Origin: Desulfobacterales bacterium
Lineage (GTDB): Bacteria > Desulfobacterota > Desulfobacteria > Desulfobacterales > Desulfosalsimonadaceae
NCBI GenBank assembly: GCA_034520365.1
Contig: JAXHNP010000002.1
Location: 248,001 to 312,000 of the forward strand
Direction: 5' to 3'
Length of the DNA stretch: 64,000 nucleotides
Shown: piece by piece, positions 50,410 through 58,531 of the stretch
Position numbering within the stretch: the first letter of the stretch is position 1
Layout of the letters: every line of letters starts with the position of its first letter
The notes under the pieces: generated by a model
The model's database searches: none
What the model was told of the DNA's origin: nothing
Seen by the model: the letters and a program-made list of their open reading frames with translations, nothing else
Made by a program: the position numbers and the translations under genes

Positions 50410-51258
50410 TTATAGGTGGCCATTAACCCACTTTTCAAGATCTGCCAGTACCCGCTCCCGGTCTTTCGGGGCTTCATTATAGATTTCATGGTAGAGCCCT
50501 TCATAAAAATGTAGGGTCTTATCTTTCACGGTGAGGCTGTCAAAGAATTTACGGGCGGTCTGTGCCGATACCAAATGGTCATCCCCCGCCACCTGCATGA
50601 GAATGGGGGTTTTAATCGACGGGGCAGAGCGGATCGTATCGGCCATGGCATCCACATACTCCGTAAACCAGCGGGCGGTAACCCAGGGATGAACCAGCGG
50701 GTCATTGTCATAATCGGATACGACTTTGGTGTCATGACTTAAAAACCGGGAGTCCACCTCATTGTTTAAGGCCATTGCCGGCCATATTTTGGACATGATC
50801 CGGCCGGCAGCCCCCTTAATAACCGGTATTTTGTCAGCCGGGGCAAGGCCCGGAGAAGAGGCGATTACGCCGTCGATCATGTGGGGATGTTTTTCCGCGT
50901 AATTTAAAACGATCAACCCCCCCATGCTGTGGCCCAAAAGGAAGCATTTCATGTTTTCAGGCATATCCGTCCGGACGAGTTTCATCATCTGCTGGAGATC
51001 CTCAATATATTGATCAAATCTTTGGATATGCCCCCGCTTGCCCCCGCTCTGCCCATGTCCCCGGTGGTCGATGGCCCATACGGACAGCCCCTTTTGCAGC
51101 AGCCGTTCCATGACATGATGGTATCTGCCGGAATGCTCGCCAAGTCCGTGCGCGATTAAAATCCGGCCGCGTTCCGGGGCGGCCTGGATTTGGCGATAAA
51201 AAATCGGAACATCCGCTGAACCGTTGAAGGAGCCGTTGAATTCCGTATTTGTGGTCAT
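50410..51258 (-). CDS. Alpha/beta hydrolase, monoacylglycerol lipase-like
   Basis: This 282-residue serine hydrolase of the Hydrolase_4 group has the nucleophile elbow LLGHSMGGLIVLNY near residue 108, the acid in MQVAGDDHLVS near 225 and the His in YEGLYHEIYNE near 255. The oxyanion-side motif ILIAHGLGEHSGRYH is near 35, as in monoacylglycerol and lysophospholipases. No signal peptide, so cytoplasmic. Confidence 0.92.
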   Translation of the reverse strand: MTTNTEFNGSFNGSADVPIFYRQIQAAPERGRILIAHGLGEHSGRYHHVMERLLQKGLSVWAIDHRGHGQSGGKRGHIQRFDQYIEDLQQMMKLVRTDMPENMKCFLLGHSMGGLIVLNYAEKHPHMIDGVIASSPGLAPADKIPVIKGAAGRIMSKIWPAMALNNEVDSRFLSHDTKVVSDYDNDPLVHPWVTARWFTEYVDAMADTIRSAPSIKTPILMQVAGDDHLVSAQTARKFFDSLTVKDKTLHFYEGLYHEIYNEAPKDRERVLADLEKWVNGHL

Positions 51259-51353
51259 GATTAACCTCTGCTGCCTGAGATGCTGGTTATGGTTGCCGAA
51301 TCATATAAATGATTGCCGCGGTTAGCTGCCGCGGGGCCTTTTGTCAATTCAAG

Positions 51354-51686
51354 TCAGATACCGATTTTTGATAAAAACGTGCTAATGGAATTGACCGTCT
51401 GAACTAGTCTGGGATGGGAGGCCTCAAATTCACGGACCGATGAGGACAGACCGTCAAGTGCGATTTGAAAGAGCCGGGGGTTGATTTCCTCCCGGGTGGA
51501 CTCATGGGCCGCCGCTTTTGTAAACTCCTTTACGCTCTTTGCTTTCTCGTGATCGGTCTTGTCTAATTCATTGATCTCATTGTTTAACTGTTTCAAAAGA
51601 TCAAAATATTCGGTTTTTTTTTCTTCCGGTATGTTGGGGGACTGCTTGATTTTGGCTTCTATCTTTTCCAGGGTATGTTTGAGCAT
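51354..51686 (-). CDS. DUF4404-like small helical protein
   Basis: This 110-residue charged protein is largely helical and coiled-coil-like. The C-terminal pattern REFEASHPRLVQTVNSISTF followed by LSKIGI resembles the conserved end of DUF4404 proteins. No function is known. AAGGATG-type spacing precedes the start. Confidence 0.65.
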   Translation of the reverse strand: MLKHTLEKIEAKIKQSPNIPEEKKTEYFDLLKQLNNEINELDKTDHEKAKSVKEFTKAAAHESTREEINPRLFQIALDGLSSSVREFEASHPRLVQTVNSISTFLSKIGI

Positions 51687-51836
51687 AGCGCATCATCCTT
51701 TCTTTTTAATTATAAAACGCTTTCCTTCTATCAAATGATTCGATAAAGATCAATTGCTTAAAGCCATGATGCTTAAAGCCATGCCCGGCTGTAGCGCGAC
51801 CCGGTTTTTTAAGCCAAAAAACAGAAAGTGGATGCC

Positions 51837-52115
51837 ATGAATCCCTGTGAAGATTGCGCGATTGAGGATAAATTGTATGAATGCTGCGGCCGGCATCCGG
51901 AAACCGGGGCGGTGGTGGATTTACAGCTAAATGATAACCGGATTGCCAGGGCCTGCCCTCATCTGTCACCCAACGGCACCTGCCTGATATATGATTCCCG
52001 GCCCTATGGGTGCCGGATGTATTATTGCGACCGGTATTTCCGTCAAACCAGAATCGGGGAGGGCTATCTTGTATTTCTGGCTGAATGGGGGCTGGATGCA
52101 GCGGAGGGGGATTGA
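51837..52115 (+). CDS. YkgJ-like cysteine cluster protein
   Basis: This 92-residue protein is rich in cysteine: CEDC and ECC near the N-terminus, ACPHLSPNGTCLIYDSRPYG and CRMYYCDRY further on. The C...C...YxxRPxxCR arrangement is that of YkgJ-family zinc/iron-sulfur cluster proteins of unknown function. ATG 51837 is preferred; GTG 51828 adds three residues. Its stop is nearly adjacent to the convergent TetR gene. Confidence 0.8.
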   Translation: MNPCEDCAIEDKLYECCGRHPETGAVVDLQLNDNRIARACPHLSPNGTCLIYDSRPYGCRMYYCDRYFRQTRIGEGYLVFLAEWGLDAAEGD

Positions 52116-52116
52116 T

Positions 52117-52701
52117 CTATCCGGAGAGCGGCACCTTGACATCTAAATAATTAATGATCTCAGTCCATGGGGATATCTCAAGTCCCAGCATGGATTGGAT
52201 CAGGCAGCCATCCAGGGCCGTAATGATGAGTGTAGAGAGCACCTTATTGTCAGCCGCACCGGAAGGATCGATTTTGGCAAATCCTGTCTGGATCATGACG
52301 TTCCAATCCCGGTATTTGTTGCGGAACCGCTCCGCCAGTTCATCATTGCCGTTTAACGCCTGCTGCAGTAGATACAGATGAAGCCGGCCCCGGGTCTCAG
52401 CCGCCATAATCCGCTCAAAGAGAATATTTAATATGTCCTTCCACTCGGCATTGTCATGATGGTTTTCAATGATATCAAACAGGTTGCTGGAGATCTGGCT
52501 GATGTGCGCTTCAGTGATATCGAAAATCAGGTCATTTTTGCTGGCATAATAGTAATACAGGCTGCCTTTGCTGATTCCGGCGGCTTGGGCGATATCGGTC
52601 AGACTGGTTTTGTCAATGCCCTTTTGGACAATGACCTGGGTGGCAGCCTCAATAATCTGCTGGCGCTTTTCAGCCTGCTTGGCGGCAATTTTGTCGCTCA
52701 T
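52117..52701 (-). CDS. TetR-family transcriptional regulator
   Basis: This 194-residue regulator has an N-terminal helix-turn-helix (TSLTDIAQAAGISKGSLYYY, residues 29-48) and a C-terminal ligand domain. It follows the acyl-CoA/AOR operon on the same strand but behind a strong terminator, so it is probably transcribed separately. By analogy to FadR-type TetR proteins it may sense acyl-CoA and control the operon; this is inferred from position only. Confidence 0.9.
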   Translation of the reverse strand: MSDKIAAKQAEKRQQIIEAATQVIVQKGIDKTSLTDIAQAAGISKGSLYYYYASKNDLIFDITEAHISQISSNLFDIIENHHDNAEWKDILNILFERIMAAETRGRLHLYLLQQALNGNDELAERFRNKYRDWNVMIQTGFAKIDPSGAADNKVLSTLIITALDGCLIQSMLGLEISPWTEIINYLDVKVPLSG

Positions 52702-52724
52702 GGAAACTTTCCCGTATCCCCTTA

Positions 52725-52769
52725 TAAAAACAGCGGGCCCCGTATACAGAGAAAATACAGGGCCCGCTG
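52725..52769 (-). terminator. Rho-independent terminator after the AOR gene
   Basis: CAGCGGGCCC at 52731-52740 pairs perfectly with GGGCCCGCTG at 52760-52769 (10-bp stem), followed on the minus strand by a run of T. It separates the metabolic operon from the TetR gene. Confidence 0.92.
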
Positions 52770-52781
52770 GGAAAGCAATAG

Positions 52782-54662
52782 TTAAACCCGGCGCAAAAGC
52801 GCGGCCAGATCGCCCAGTTCCTGTTTTTCCAGCACCGCCGGATCGGGAATGCCGTTCGGATGAATGCCCCGCAGTTCGTAGAATTCCCGAAGCATCAGGT
52901 CCATATCCGGCAGGCTGCCGGCTGTTGGGCCGTCATCGAGTTCGGTCATCAGCCGGCTGGGCACCTGATCATCCTCTGCCCGGGCGCCGAACAGGTTGGT
53001 CAGGCCCCGCTTGAGATACCAGAGCCGGCGGCCGGCCTGCATGATCTCTTCAAGTGTGTAATCAAAACCGGTTGTCGCATTTATGATGGATATGGCCTGT
53101 GTGGCGCTCAATGGCACTGCACCCAGGTTACAGAAGACCGCACAGGATGAAAAAAACATCCCATAGTCCTGGCAGGCCACATTCAACCGGGCCCGATCCT
53201 GGCTGCTGAATTCCTCGTAATCCGCGGCCAGTTCTTCGATTTCCGGGATGAGCTGGGAGCCGCCTTCTACATTAAAATCAAGGCTGGCCTCGTGGCATGC
53301 CCCCCGGGGGGAGACGGCATACGCCAGTGCATAGCCGTGGGCGCTTCTCGGGTCATGCATCGGCGCTTCCATGCGCTTGATCGTGGTCAGAAAATCCGGG
53401 GCATTTCCTCCAAGCCGCCGGGCCGCGGCTTCACTGCCTTCGGCCAAAAGGGCGCCCAGACCCTCTCTTTTGCCGATTTTTTCCGTCATGGCCACAATGG
53501 CTGAGGCGTTGCCCCAGGTTAATTCAAGGCCGCCGGTATCGGATGCGGAAATCAGCCCGTTTTCAAAGCATTCAATGGCAAACGCGATGGTGGCGCCGCA
53601 GGTAATGGTATCCATGCCGTAGCGGTTGCAGATATCATTGGCTTTGGCAATGGATTCAATGTCTGCATTCAGGCACATGGAGCCGAAAGTGGCCACGGTC
53701 TCATATTCCGGGGAGGGGCCCTTGGCCATTTTAAAGGGCCCGTCTTTTACTTCCGCCTCTTTTTTGCAGGCCACGCTGCAGCCATAACAGGTTCTGTGGC
53801 CGGCATGGATTTTCTCCTCGATTTCCGTGGGGCCGATATCATCAATCTGATCCCATTCATTCATCAGCCAGTTTTTGATGGGCACATCGCCGGCCAGGCT
53901 GCCGACATCAATATGGGCCGGGGTACCGCTGGCACGGATGGCATCAATGAAAATGCTTTCTTCGTAGACCTCTTTTAGGTCCTTCTTGATCTCAGCGAGT
54001 TTTTCCGGAGCCGCGGCGTCAATTTTTCCGGTGCCGTTGACATAGATGGCTTTCAGGTTTTTGGCGCCCCAGACCGTCCCCATACCGGCCCGCCCGGCGG
54101 CGTGGCGCTTACTGTTAATAATGGATGCATATTTAACGAGATTCTCGCCGGCCGGCCCGATACAGAAGACCGTGCCCGTGCGGCCGGTTTCGGATTTCAA
54201 GTCAGACACCATGGCCGCATCGGTTTCATAAATATCTTTTCCCCAATAGGCGGCGGCATCCCGGATTTCAACCGTATCGTTATTGATAAAAACGAAGGAA
54301 GGCTTTTCCGCCTGGCCGGTGATGACAATGCCGTCATAGCCGGCAAATTTCAGCCGGGACCCAAAAAATCCGCCGATATTGCTGTCCCCCCAGACGCCGG
54401 TCAACGGTGACTTTGTGCCGACGGTCCATCTGGCAGCGCCATCCAGCTTGAAGCCGGTAGTCGGCCCGGTCATCAGAACAAAGGGGTTGCCCGGATCCAG
54501 CGCATCGATAGCCGGATCATCCTTTATCAGATCAAAATAAATCTGCGCGCCGAATCCCAGGCCGCCGATGTGTTTCCGGGCAAACGCCTTATCCAGTGGT
54601 TTTTTTTCAATTTTCCCGGATGAGAGGTCGATGTAGAGGAGTTGGCCTGCATAGCCGCCCAT
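52782..54662 (-). CDS. aor: Aldehyde:ferredoxin oxidoreductase (tungsten, classical type)
   Basis: This 626-residue enzyme interconverts aldehydes and acids with ferredoxin. Pterin contacts are ARWTVGTKSPLTGVWGDSNI (near 80) and HAAGRAGMGTVWGAKNLKAI (near 190). The cluster motif is the classical TCYGCSVACKK (Cx2Cx3C, near 290), with another Cys in FFSSCAVFCNLG near 520. It ends the sub-operon with an iron alcohol dehydrogenase and an SCP2 protein. Together these could interconvert acid, aldehyde and alcohol. It differs clearly from the AOR paralogue at 26562. Confidence 0.94.
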   Translation of the reverse strand: MGGYAGQLLYIDLSSGKIEKKPLDKAFARKHIGGLGFGAQIYFDLIKDDPAIDALDPGNPFVLMTGPTTGFKLDGAARWTVGTKSPLTGVWGDSNIGGFFGSRLKFAGYDGIVITGQAEKPSFVFINNDTVEIRDAAAYWGKDIYETDAAMVSDLKSETGRTGTVFCIGPAGENLVKYASIINSKRHAAGRAGMGTVWGAKNLKAIYVNGTGKIDAAAPEKLAEIKKDLKEVYEESIFIDAIRASGTPAHIDVGSLAGDVPIKNWLMNEWDQIDDIGPTEIEEKIHAGHRTCYGCSVACKKEAEVKDGPFKMAKGPSPEYETVATFGSMCLNADIESIAKANDICNRYGMDTITCGATIAFAIECFENGLISASDTGGLELTWGNASAIVAMTEKIGKREGLGALLAEGSEAAARRLGGNAPDFLTTIKRMEAPMHDPRSAHGYALAYAVSPRGACHEASLDFNVEGGSQLIPEIEELAADYEEFSSQDRARLNVACQDYGMFFSSCAVFCNLGAVPLSATQAISIINATTGFDYTLEEIMQAGRRLWYLKRGLTNLFGARAEDDQVPSRLMTELDDGPTAGSLPDMDLMLREFYELRGIHPNGIPDPAVLEKQELGDLAALLRRV

Positions 54663-54671
54663 AGTAGCCTC

Positions 54672-55085
54672 CTAATGAATGTTGTATTCGCTGTATCCGT
54701 TGTTATCCAGATACTTGGGATACATTACGTATGTTGGTTTGATTGCCGGGAGGAGCTTCAGGATTTTGGGAATCGGCCCCTTGGCAACCATTTCCTTGCG
54801 GGTCAGGGCCTTGGTGAGGTTGACCTTGCCGAACCAGAATTTGTGAGCAATGTCAGCGGTCATGGACATTTCAACTGTTGCCTTGGTCTCCGTGTCATGG
54901 GGCCGGACATCGATTTTATCGCCTGAGCAGTCAACCACGATAATTAGGTCCGGATCCGTGTACTTGAACCGAATGATCAGATTTGATTTAAGCAGTTTGT
55001 CTGCAATATGGGGCGTCTCCGCCAATTCCCGGAAAAAACCGCCCAAGACCTCTTCAAATTTTTCAGTACTTTCGAATAAACCCAT
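54672..55085 (-). CDS. SCP2 sterol-binding domain protein
   Basis: This 137-residue single-domain SCP2 protein has the closing signature HKFWFGKVNLTKALTRKEMV, with a C-terminal helix carrying a proline-rich loop. SCP2 domains bind fatty acyl-CoA or other lipids in a hydrophobic tunnel. Lying nine bases before the AOR gene and 39 after the alcohol dehydrogenase, it may hold a hydrophobic substrate for them. It is more divergent than the two SCP2 domains fused in the downstream-numbered genes. Confidence 0.88.
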   Translation of the reverse strand: MGLFESTEKFEEVLGGFFRELAETPHIADKLLKSNLIIRFKYTDPDLIIVVDCSGDKIDVRPHDTETKATVEMSMTADIAHKFWFGKVNLTKALTRKEMVAKGPIPKILKLLPAIKPTYVMYPKYLDNNGYSEYNIH

Positions 55086-55124
55086 AATTCCTCCCTTTCG
55101 ATATTGTTGAAATGTGTTTAATTA

Positions 55125-56300
55125 TTAAAAGGCCCTTTGGATATAGGGCAATAATTCTTCCGGCTCAACTTCGCGGGGATTGTAAAAAGAGGTTCCGTCA
55201 TTAACCGTACCTTCGGCGATATCCGCCAGTCCGTCTTCGGGGACCCCGACTTCGCTCAATTTAATGGGCAGGGTGCCCAGCTCGTGAAGCTTGCCGGTCA
55301 GCTTCCGGACCGCTTCAATGGCTTTTTGGGCAGCCTCTTCCTCAGGCAGGCCGGAGACGGTCTCTCCCATAACCGGGGCCAGGCGGGCGAGCTTTTCCGT
55401 AATTTCTTCGAAATTATATTCCATGCCATACGGTAGATAAATCGCGTTGGCCTCTCCATGGGGTACCCGGAAGAGGGCGCCGGTGACATGGGCCATGCCG
55501 TGGACACACCCGACCATGGAATGGGTGAATGCGATGCCGGCCATGGCGGCGGCAATTAACATGGCGCCCCTGGCTTCTGCGTCCTCGCCGTCTTCAGTAG
55601 CGGCTACAAGGTATTTCATGATCAGTTCGATGGCCCCTGCAGCAAAGGCGTCAGAAAAAGGCGAAGCTTCAATTCCCACATAGGCTTCAATGGAATGGGT
55701 CAGGGCATCCATACCTGTGGAAGCCGTGAGTTTCGGCGGCAATGAAAAGGTAACTTCCGGATCCAGTACAGCCAGATTCGGCTGCAGGAATTTATCTGCA
55801 AAAACGAGTTTTTCCTTATTCTCCTCGTCATAGATAACCGCCACCATTGTGACTTCGCTGCCGGTGCCGGCAGTTGTGGGGACAACGATATGCGGCTTTA
55901 ACGGCCGGGTCAGGAGATGCCCGCCGGAATAATCCTCGACCAGATCACCGCCCTCGGAGAAGATGATATTGACCGCCTTGGCTGTATCAATGACACTGCC
56001 GCCGCCAATGGAGATGATGCCTTCGGCACCGGAAGCTTTAACCGCTTCCGTACATGTATTTACATCACTTAACCGGGCATCCTGCTTGACATCGAGGAAG
56101 GTGCCCACCATTTCACAGCCGGCTTCCGCAAGTCCGTCAGCCAGCTTCTGAACCAGGCCAATGTCATTGAGGATATGATCGGAGACAACAAAGTATTTTT
56201 TGATGCCGATAATATCAAGCTCAGGTTTTAAATCAGAAATGATACCAGGTTCATACACAACCTTGGTGGGACTGTAGAATGCAAAGAATTCAGGTAACAT
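55125..56300 (-). CDS. Iron-dependent alcohol dehydrogenase
   Basis: This 391-residue group III dehydrogenase interconverts alcohols and aldehydes with NAD(P)H. GGGSVIDTAKAVNI (near 95) binds the nucleotide. Metal ligands lie in STGMDALTHSIEAYVG (Asp, His), SMVGCVHGMAHVTGALFRVP (His) and HGEANAIYLPYG (His). The ATG at 56300 has AAGGAG just upstream; the longer frame to 56450 lacks a ribosome-binding site. It is the first gene of a sub-operon with its own promoter. Confidence 0.94.
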   Translation of the reverse strand: MLPEFFAFYSPTKVVYEPGIISDLKPELDIIGIKKYFVVSDHILNDIGLVQKLADGLAEAGCEMVGTFLDVKQDARLSDVNTCTEAVKASGAEGIISIGGGSVIDTAKAVNIIFSEGGDLVEDYSGGHLLTRPLKPHIVVPTTAGTGSEVTMVAVIYDEENKEKLVFADKFLQPNLAVLDPEVTFSLPPKLTASTGMDALTHSIEAYVGIEASPFSDAFAAGAIELIMKYLVAATEDGEDAEARGAMLIAAAMAGIAFTHSMVGCVHGMAHVTGALFRVPHGEANAIYLPYGMEYNFEEITEKLARLAPVMGETVSGLPEEEAAQKAIEAVRKLTGKLHELGTLPIKLSEVGVPEDGLADIAEGTVNDGTSFYNPREVEPEELLPYIQRAF

Positions 56301-56358
56301 GACGCGCTCCTTGATTGGGATTGCAGAATTAAAATTAAGTCGGCCGACCAGCTTAGTT

Positions 56359-56387
56359 TTTTTAGCAGCCCTTATTTTTCCCGTCAA
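56359..56387 (-). promoter_or_regulatory. Candidate promoter for the alcohol dehydrogenase/SCP2/AOR unit
   Basis: On the minus strand TTGACG (56382-56387) and TAAAAA (56359-56364) are 17 bases apart, putting a start near 56352 and a 50-base leader before the ATG at 56300. It lies between the dispersed hairpin at 56564-56639 and the gene. Confidence 0.45.
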
Positions 56388-56563
56388 GTAATTTCCCGCA
56401 TAATACAAGAAAAATGGGGGGTTATAAAAAAGCAGGCTATACGAAAACATCGATTATTCGTAGGATATCTGTTTCGTGCGCCCATAGGTCCTGATAAATC
56501 TCCGGCCGCCTGAGAAAGCTGGATGGAAATATGCGCTTTATTTTATTGCGCGTCGTGTGCTAA

Positions 56564-56639
56564 AGGTTTCAGGTTTCAGGTGTCAGGAAAGATTTGCCTT
56601 TCGAATGCGGGCAAGCCTGAACACTGAAACCTGAAACCT
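56564..56639. repeat. Dispersed hairpin repeat (AGGTTTCAG type)
   Basis: AGGTTTCAGGTTTCAGGTGT at 56564 onward pairs with the reverse-complement arm ending at 56639 (24-base arms with two mismatches). The right arm is matched, inverted, at 14013-14040. It follows the acyl-CoA dehydrogenase stop codon on the minus strand and could end or attenuate the upstream transcript. The 358-base gap 56301-56658 holds only this and the candidate promoter. Confidence 0.8.
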
Positions 56640-56658
56640 CTTATTTTTCATCTTACCG

Positions 56659-58518
56659 TTACATGCCGCCGAATGATTTTTCACTCATCTGAACCGGCGC
56701 ATCATTGCTTTGCTGCACCGCATTCATCCGGCCAAGGGTCTGCGGCAGGATGGAGTGGATAAAGTACTGGGCGGTTCTCAGCTGGCCGTCGTAGAAGGCG
56801 GCGTCCTTGTTCTTCTCCGCTTTTTCAAGCCGGGCCGCATCATCTAAGCTGCCGGCAAGTTTTTCAAGTTTGGGGGCAGCCGCAACCGCCCGCCACAGAT
56901 GCATCCATGCCATAATCACGTCGCCGGTGACCATGAGAAACGGATAGGCCTCGGCAAACGCGGTTTTTACCTTTTCCGACATGGCGGCTTTCCCGATGTG
57001 CATGGCCACCTCGCCGAGCCGGCTGACCGCCTCCTCTACCCGGGTTGCCATATCCGAGAGCGCCTCAATGGATTTGGCCTCGGCAACGGTTTTATGGATT
57101 TCGCCCAGAAAATCCATAAACACCTGGCCTTTCTTCATGCCGAGTTTTCGGCCGAGCAGATCCATGGCCTGGATGCCGTTGGTGCCCTCATAGATGGAGG
57201 CGATTTTGGCATCCCGGGTCAGCTGCTCAACCGGATAATCGCAGGTGTATCCGTACCCGCCGTAAACCTGGATAGCCTGAACGCAGACATCATAGCCCAC
57301 ATCCGTGCAGTAAGCTTTGACCAGCGGGGTCAAAAGATCGATCAGCCCCTGGGCCGTATCCCTTTCCGCATCCGAATCCGCCAGTTCTTCCCGGTCGAAC
57401 AGCGAGGCCACATAATAGACGAAACTCCGCATGCCGTCCACGTAAGCTTTCATCCAGATAAGCATGCGCCGAACGTCCGGATGGGTGATAATGGGCACAG
57501 CCGGGGCCTCCGGATCGGACATCTGCATGAGATCTTTGCCCTGGAGTCTTTCCCGGGCATAATTGACGGCATAGAGATAGGCGCCTGAGGCGTGGTTCAG
57601 CCCCTGGAGGCCGACCCCGAGCCGGGCCTCATTCATCATGTAGAACATCACCCGCATGCCCTTGTTTTCTTCGCCCAGCAAAAGACCCCGGCATTTGCCC
57701 TTGCTGCCGAAGGCCAGCGCTGTGGTGGGACTGCCGTGAAGGCCCATTTTTTCCTCGATCCCGGTGGGCACCACGTCATTGGGTTCGCCCAGACTCCCGT
57801 CTTCATTGACCCAGATCTTGGGCACGATAAACAGCGAGATCCCCTTGCTGCCCTTGGGGGCCCCCTCAATCCGGGCGAGCACGGGATGGATGATGTTTTC
57901 GGTCATATTCTGGTCGCCGTTGGTGATAAAGATTTTGTTGCCGGTGATGGAATAGGTGCCGTCATCATTTTTCACCGCCGTGGTTTCAAGGTTCCCGACA
58001 TCGGATCCGGCATTGGACTCGGTCAGCACCATGGTGCCGCCCCATCTGCCGTTATACAGATTATTGAGAAACATTTCTTTCTGCTGCTCAGTGCCGAAAA
58101 GCTCGATCATTTTGCCGGTGCCGTGGCCCAGCACCGCAAAGGCGGCAAACGCGAAATTGGCCCCGATCAGGTATTCATTGGCCGCCTGGGCAATCAGATG
58201 CGGCAGGCCCTGGCCGCCGATTTCGGGATCTTCGGTCATGGCGATCCACTCACCCTCACGGAAAAGTTCCAGCGGCCGGCGATAGCACTCCGGGGCGATC
58301 ACCTGGCCGTTTTCATATCTGGCCCCGTTCCGGTCGCCCTCGGCATAAGTGGGCAGAATTTCTTTTACCGCAAAGTTTCTGGCTTCGTTAATCACCATGT
58401 CCAGGGCCTTTTTATTCAGATCCCCGTATTTTTCGGTCTTGGTTAATTTTTCCGCATCCATTTGTTCATACAGGACAAAATCAACGTCCCGCCTGTCTGC
58501 GATATACTGTTGTGCCAT
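56659..58518 (-). CDS. Acyl-CoA dehydrogenase, large (about 600-residue) type
   Basis: This 619-residue flavoenzyme oxidises acyl-CoA to enoyl-CoA. Family blocks: MVLTESNAGSDVGNLETTAV for substrate/FAD binding near 165, QVYGGYGYTCDYPVEQLTRD near 430, and the catalytic Glu in ASIYEGTNGIQAMDLLGRK. The C-terminal extension belongs to the acetyl-CoA dehydrogenase C-like type, as in larger ACADs from Desulfobacterota. The ATG at 58518 with AAGGAGT before it is chosen; the frame extends upstream only through the thiolase gene. Thirteen bases separate it from the thiolase. Confidence 0.94.
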   Translation of the reverse strand: MAQQYIADRRDVDFVLYEQMDAEKLTKTEKYGDLNKKALDMVINEARNFAVKEILPTYAEGDRNGARYENGQVIAPECYRRPLELFREGEWIAMTEDPEIGGQGLPHLIAQAANEYLIGANFAFAAFAVLGHGTGKMIELFGTEQQKEMFLNNLYNGRWGGTMVLTESNAGSDVGNLETTAVKNDDGTYSITGNKIFITNGDQNMTENIIHPVLARIEGAPKGSKGISLFIVPKIWVNEDGSLGEPNDVVPTGIEEKMGLHGSPTTALAFGSKGKCRGLLLGEENKGMRVMFYMMNEARLGVGLQGLNHASGAYLYAVNYARERLQGKDLMQMSDPEAPAVPIITHPDVRRMLIWMKAYVDGMRSFVYYVASLFDREELADSDAERDTAQGLIDLLTPLVKAYCTDVGYDVCVQAIQVYGGYGYTCDYPVEQLTRDAKIASIYEGTNGIQAMDLLGRKLGMKKGQVFMDFLGEIHKTVAEAKSIEALSDMATRVEEAVSRLGEVAMHIGKAAMSEKVKTAFAEAYPFLMVTGDVIMAWMHLWRAVAAAPKLEKLAGSLDDAARLEKAEKNKDAAFYDGQLRTAQYFIHSILPQTLGRMNAVQQSNDAPVQMSEKSFGGM

Positions 58519-58531
58519 AAGACTACTCCTT

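Noticed and set aside
56301-56450. 50-residue N-terminal extension of the iron alcohol dehydrogenase
   Set aside because: The ATG at 56300 has an ideal ribosome-binding site, and the extension is AT-rich promoter-like sequence with no family match.
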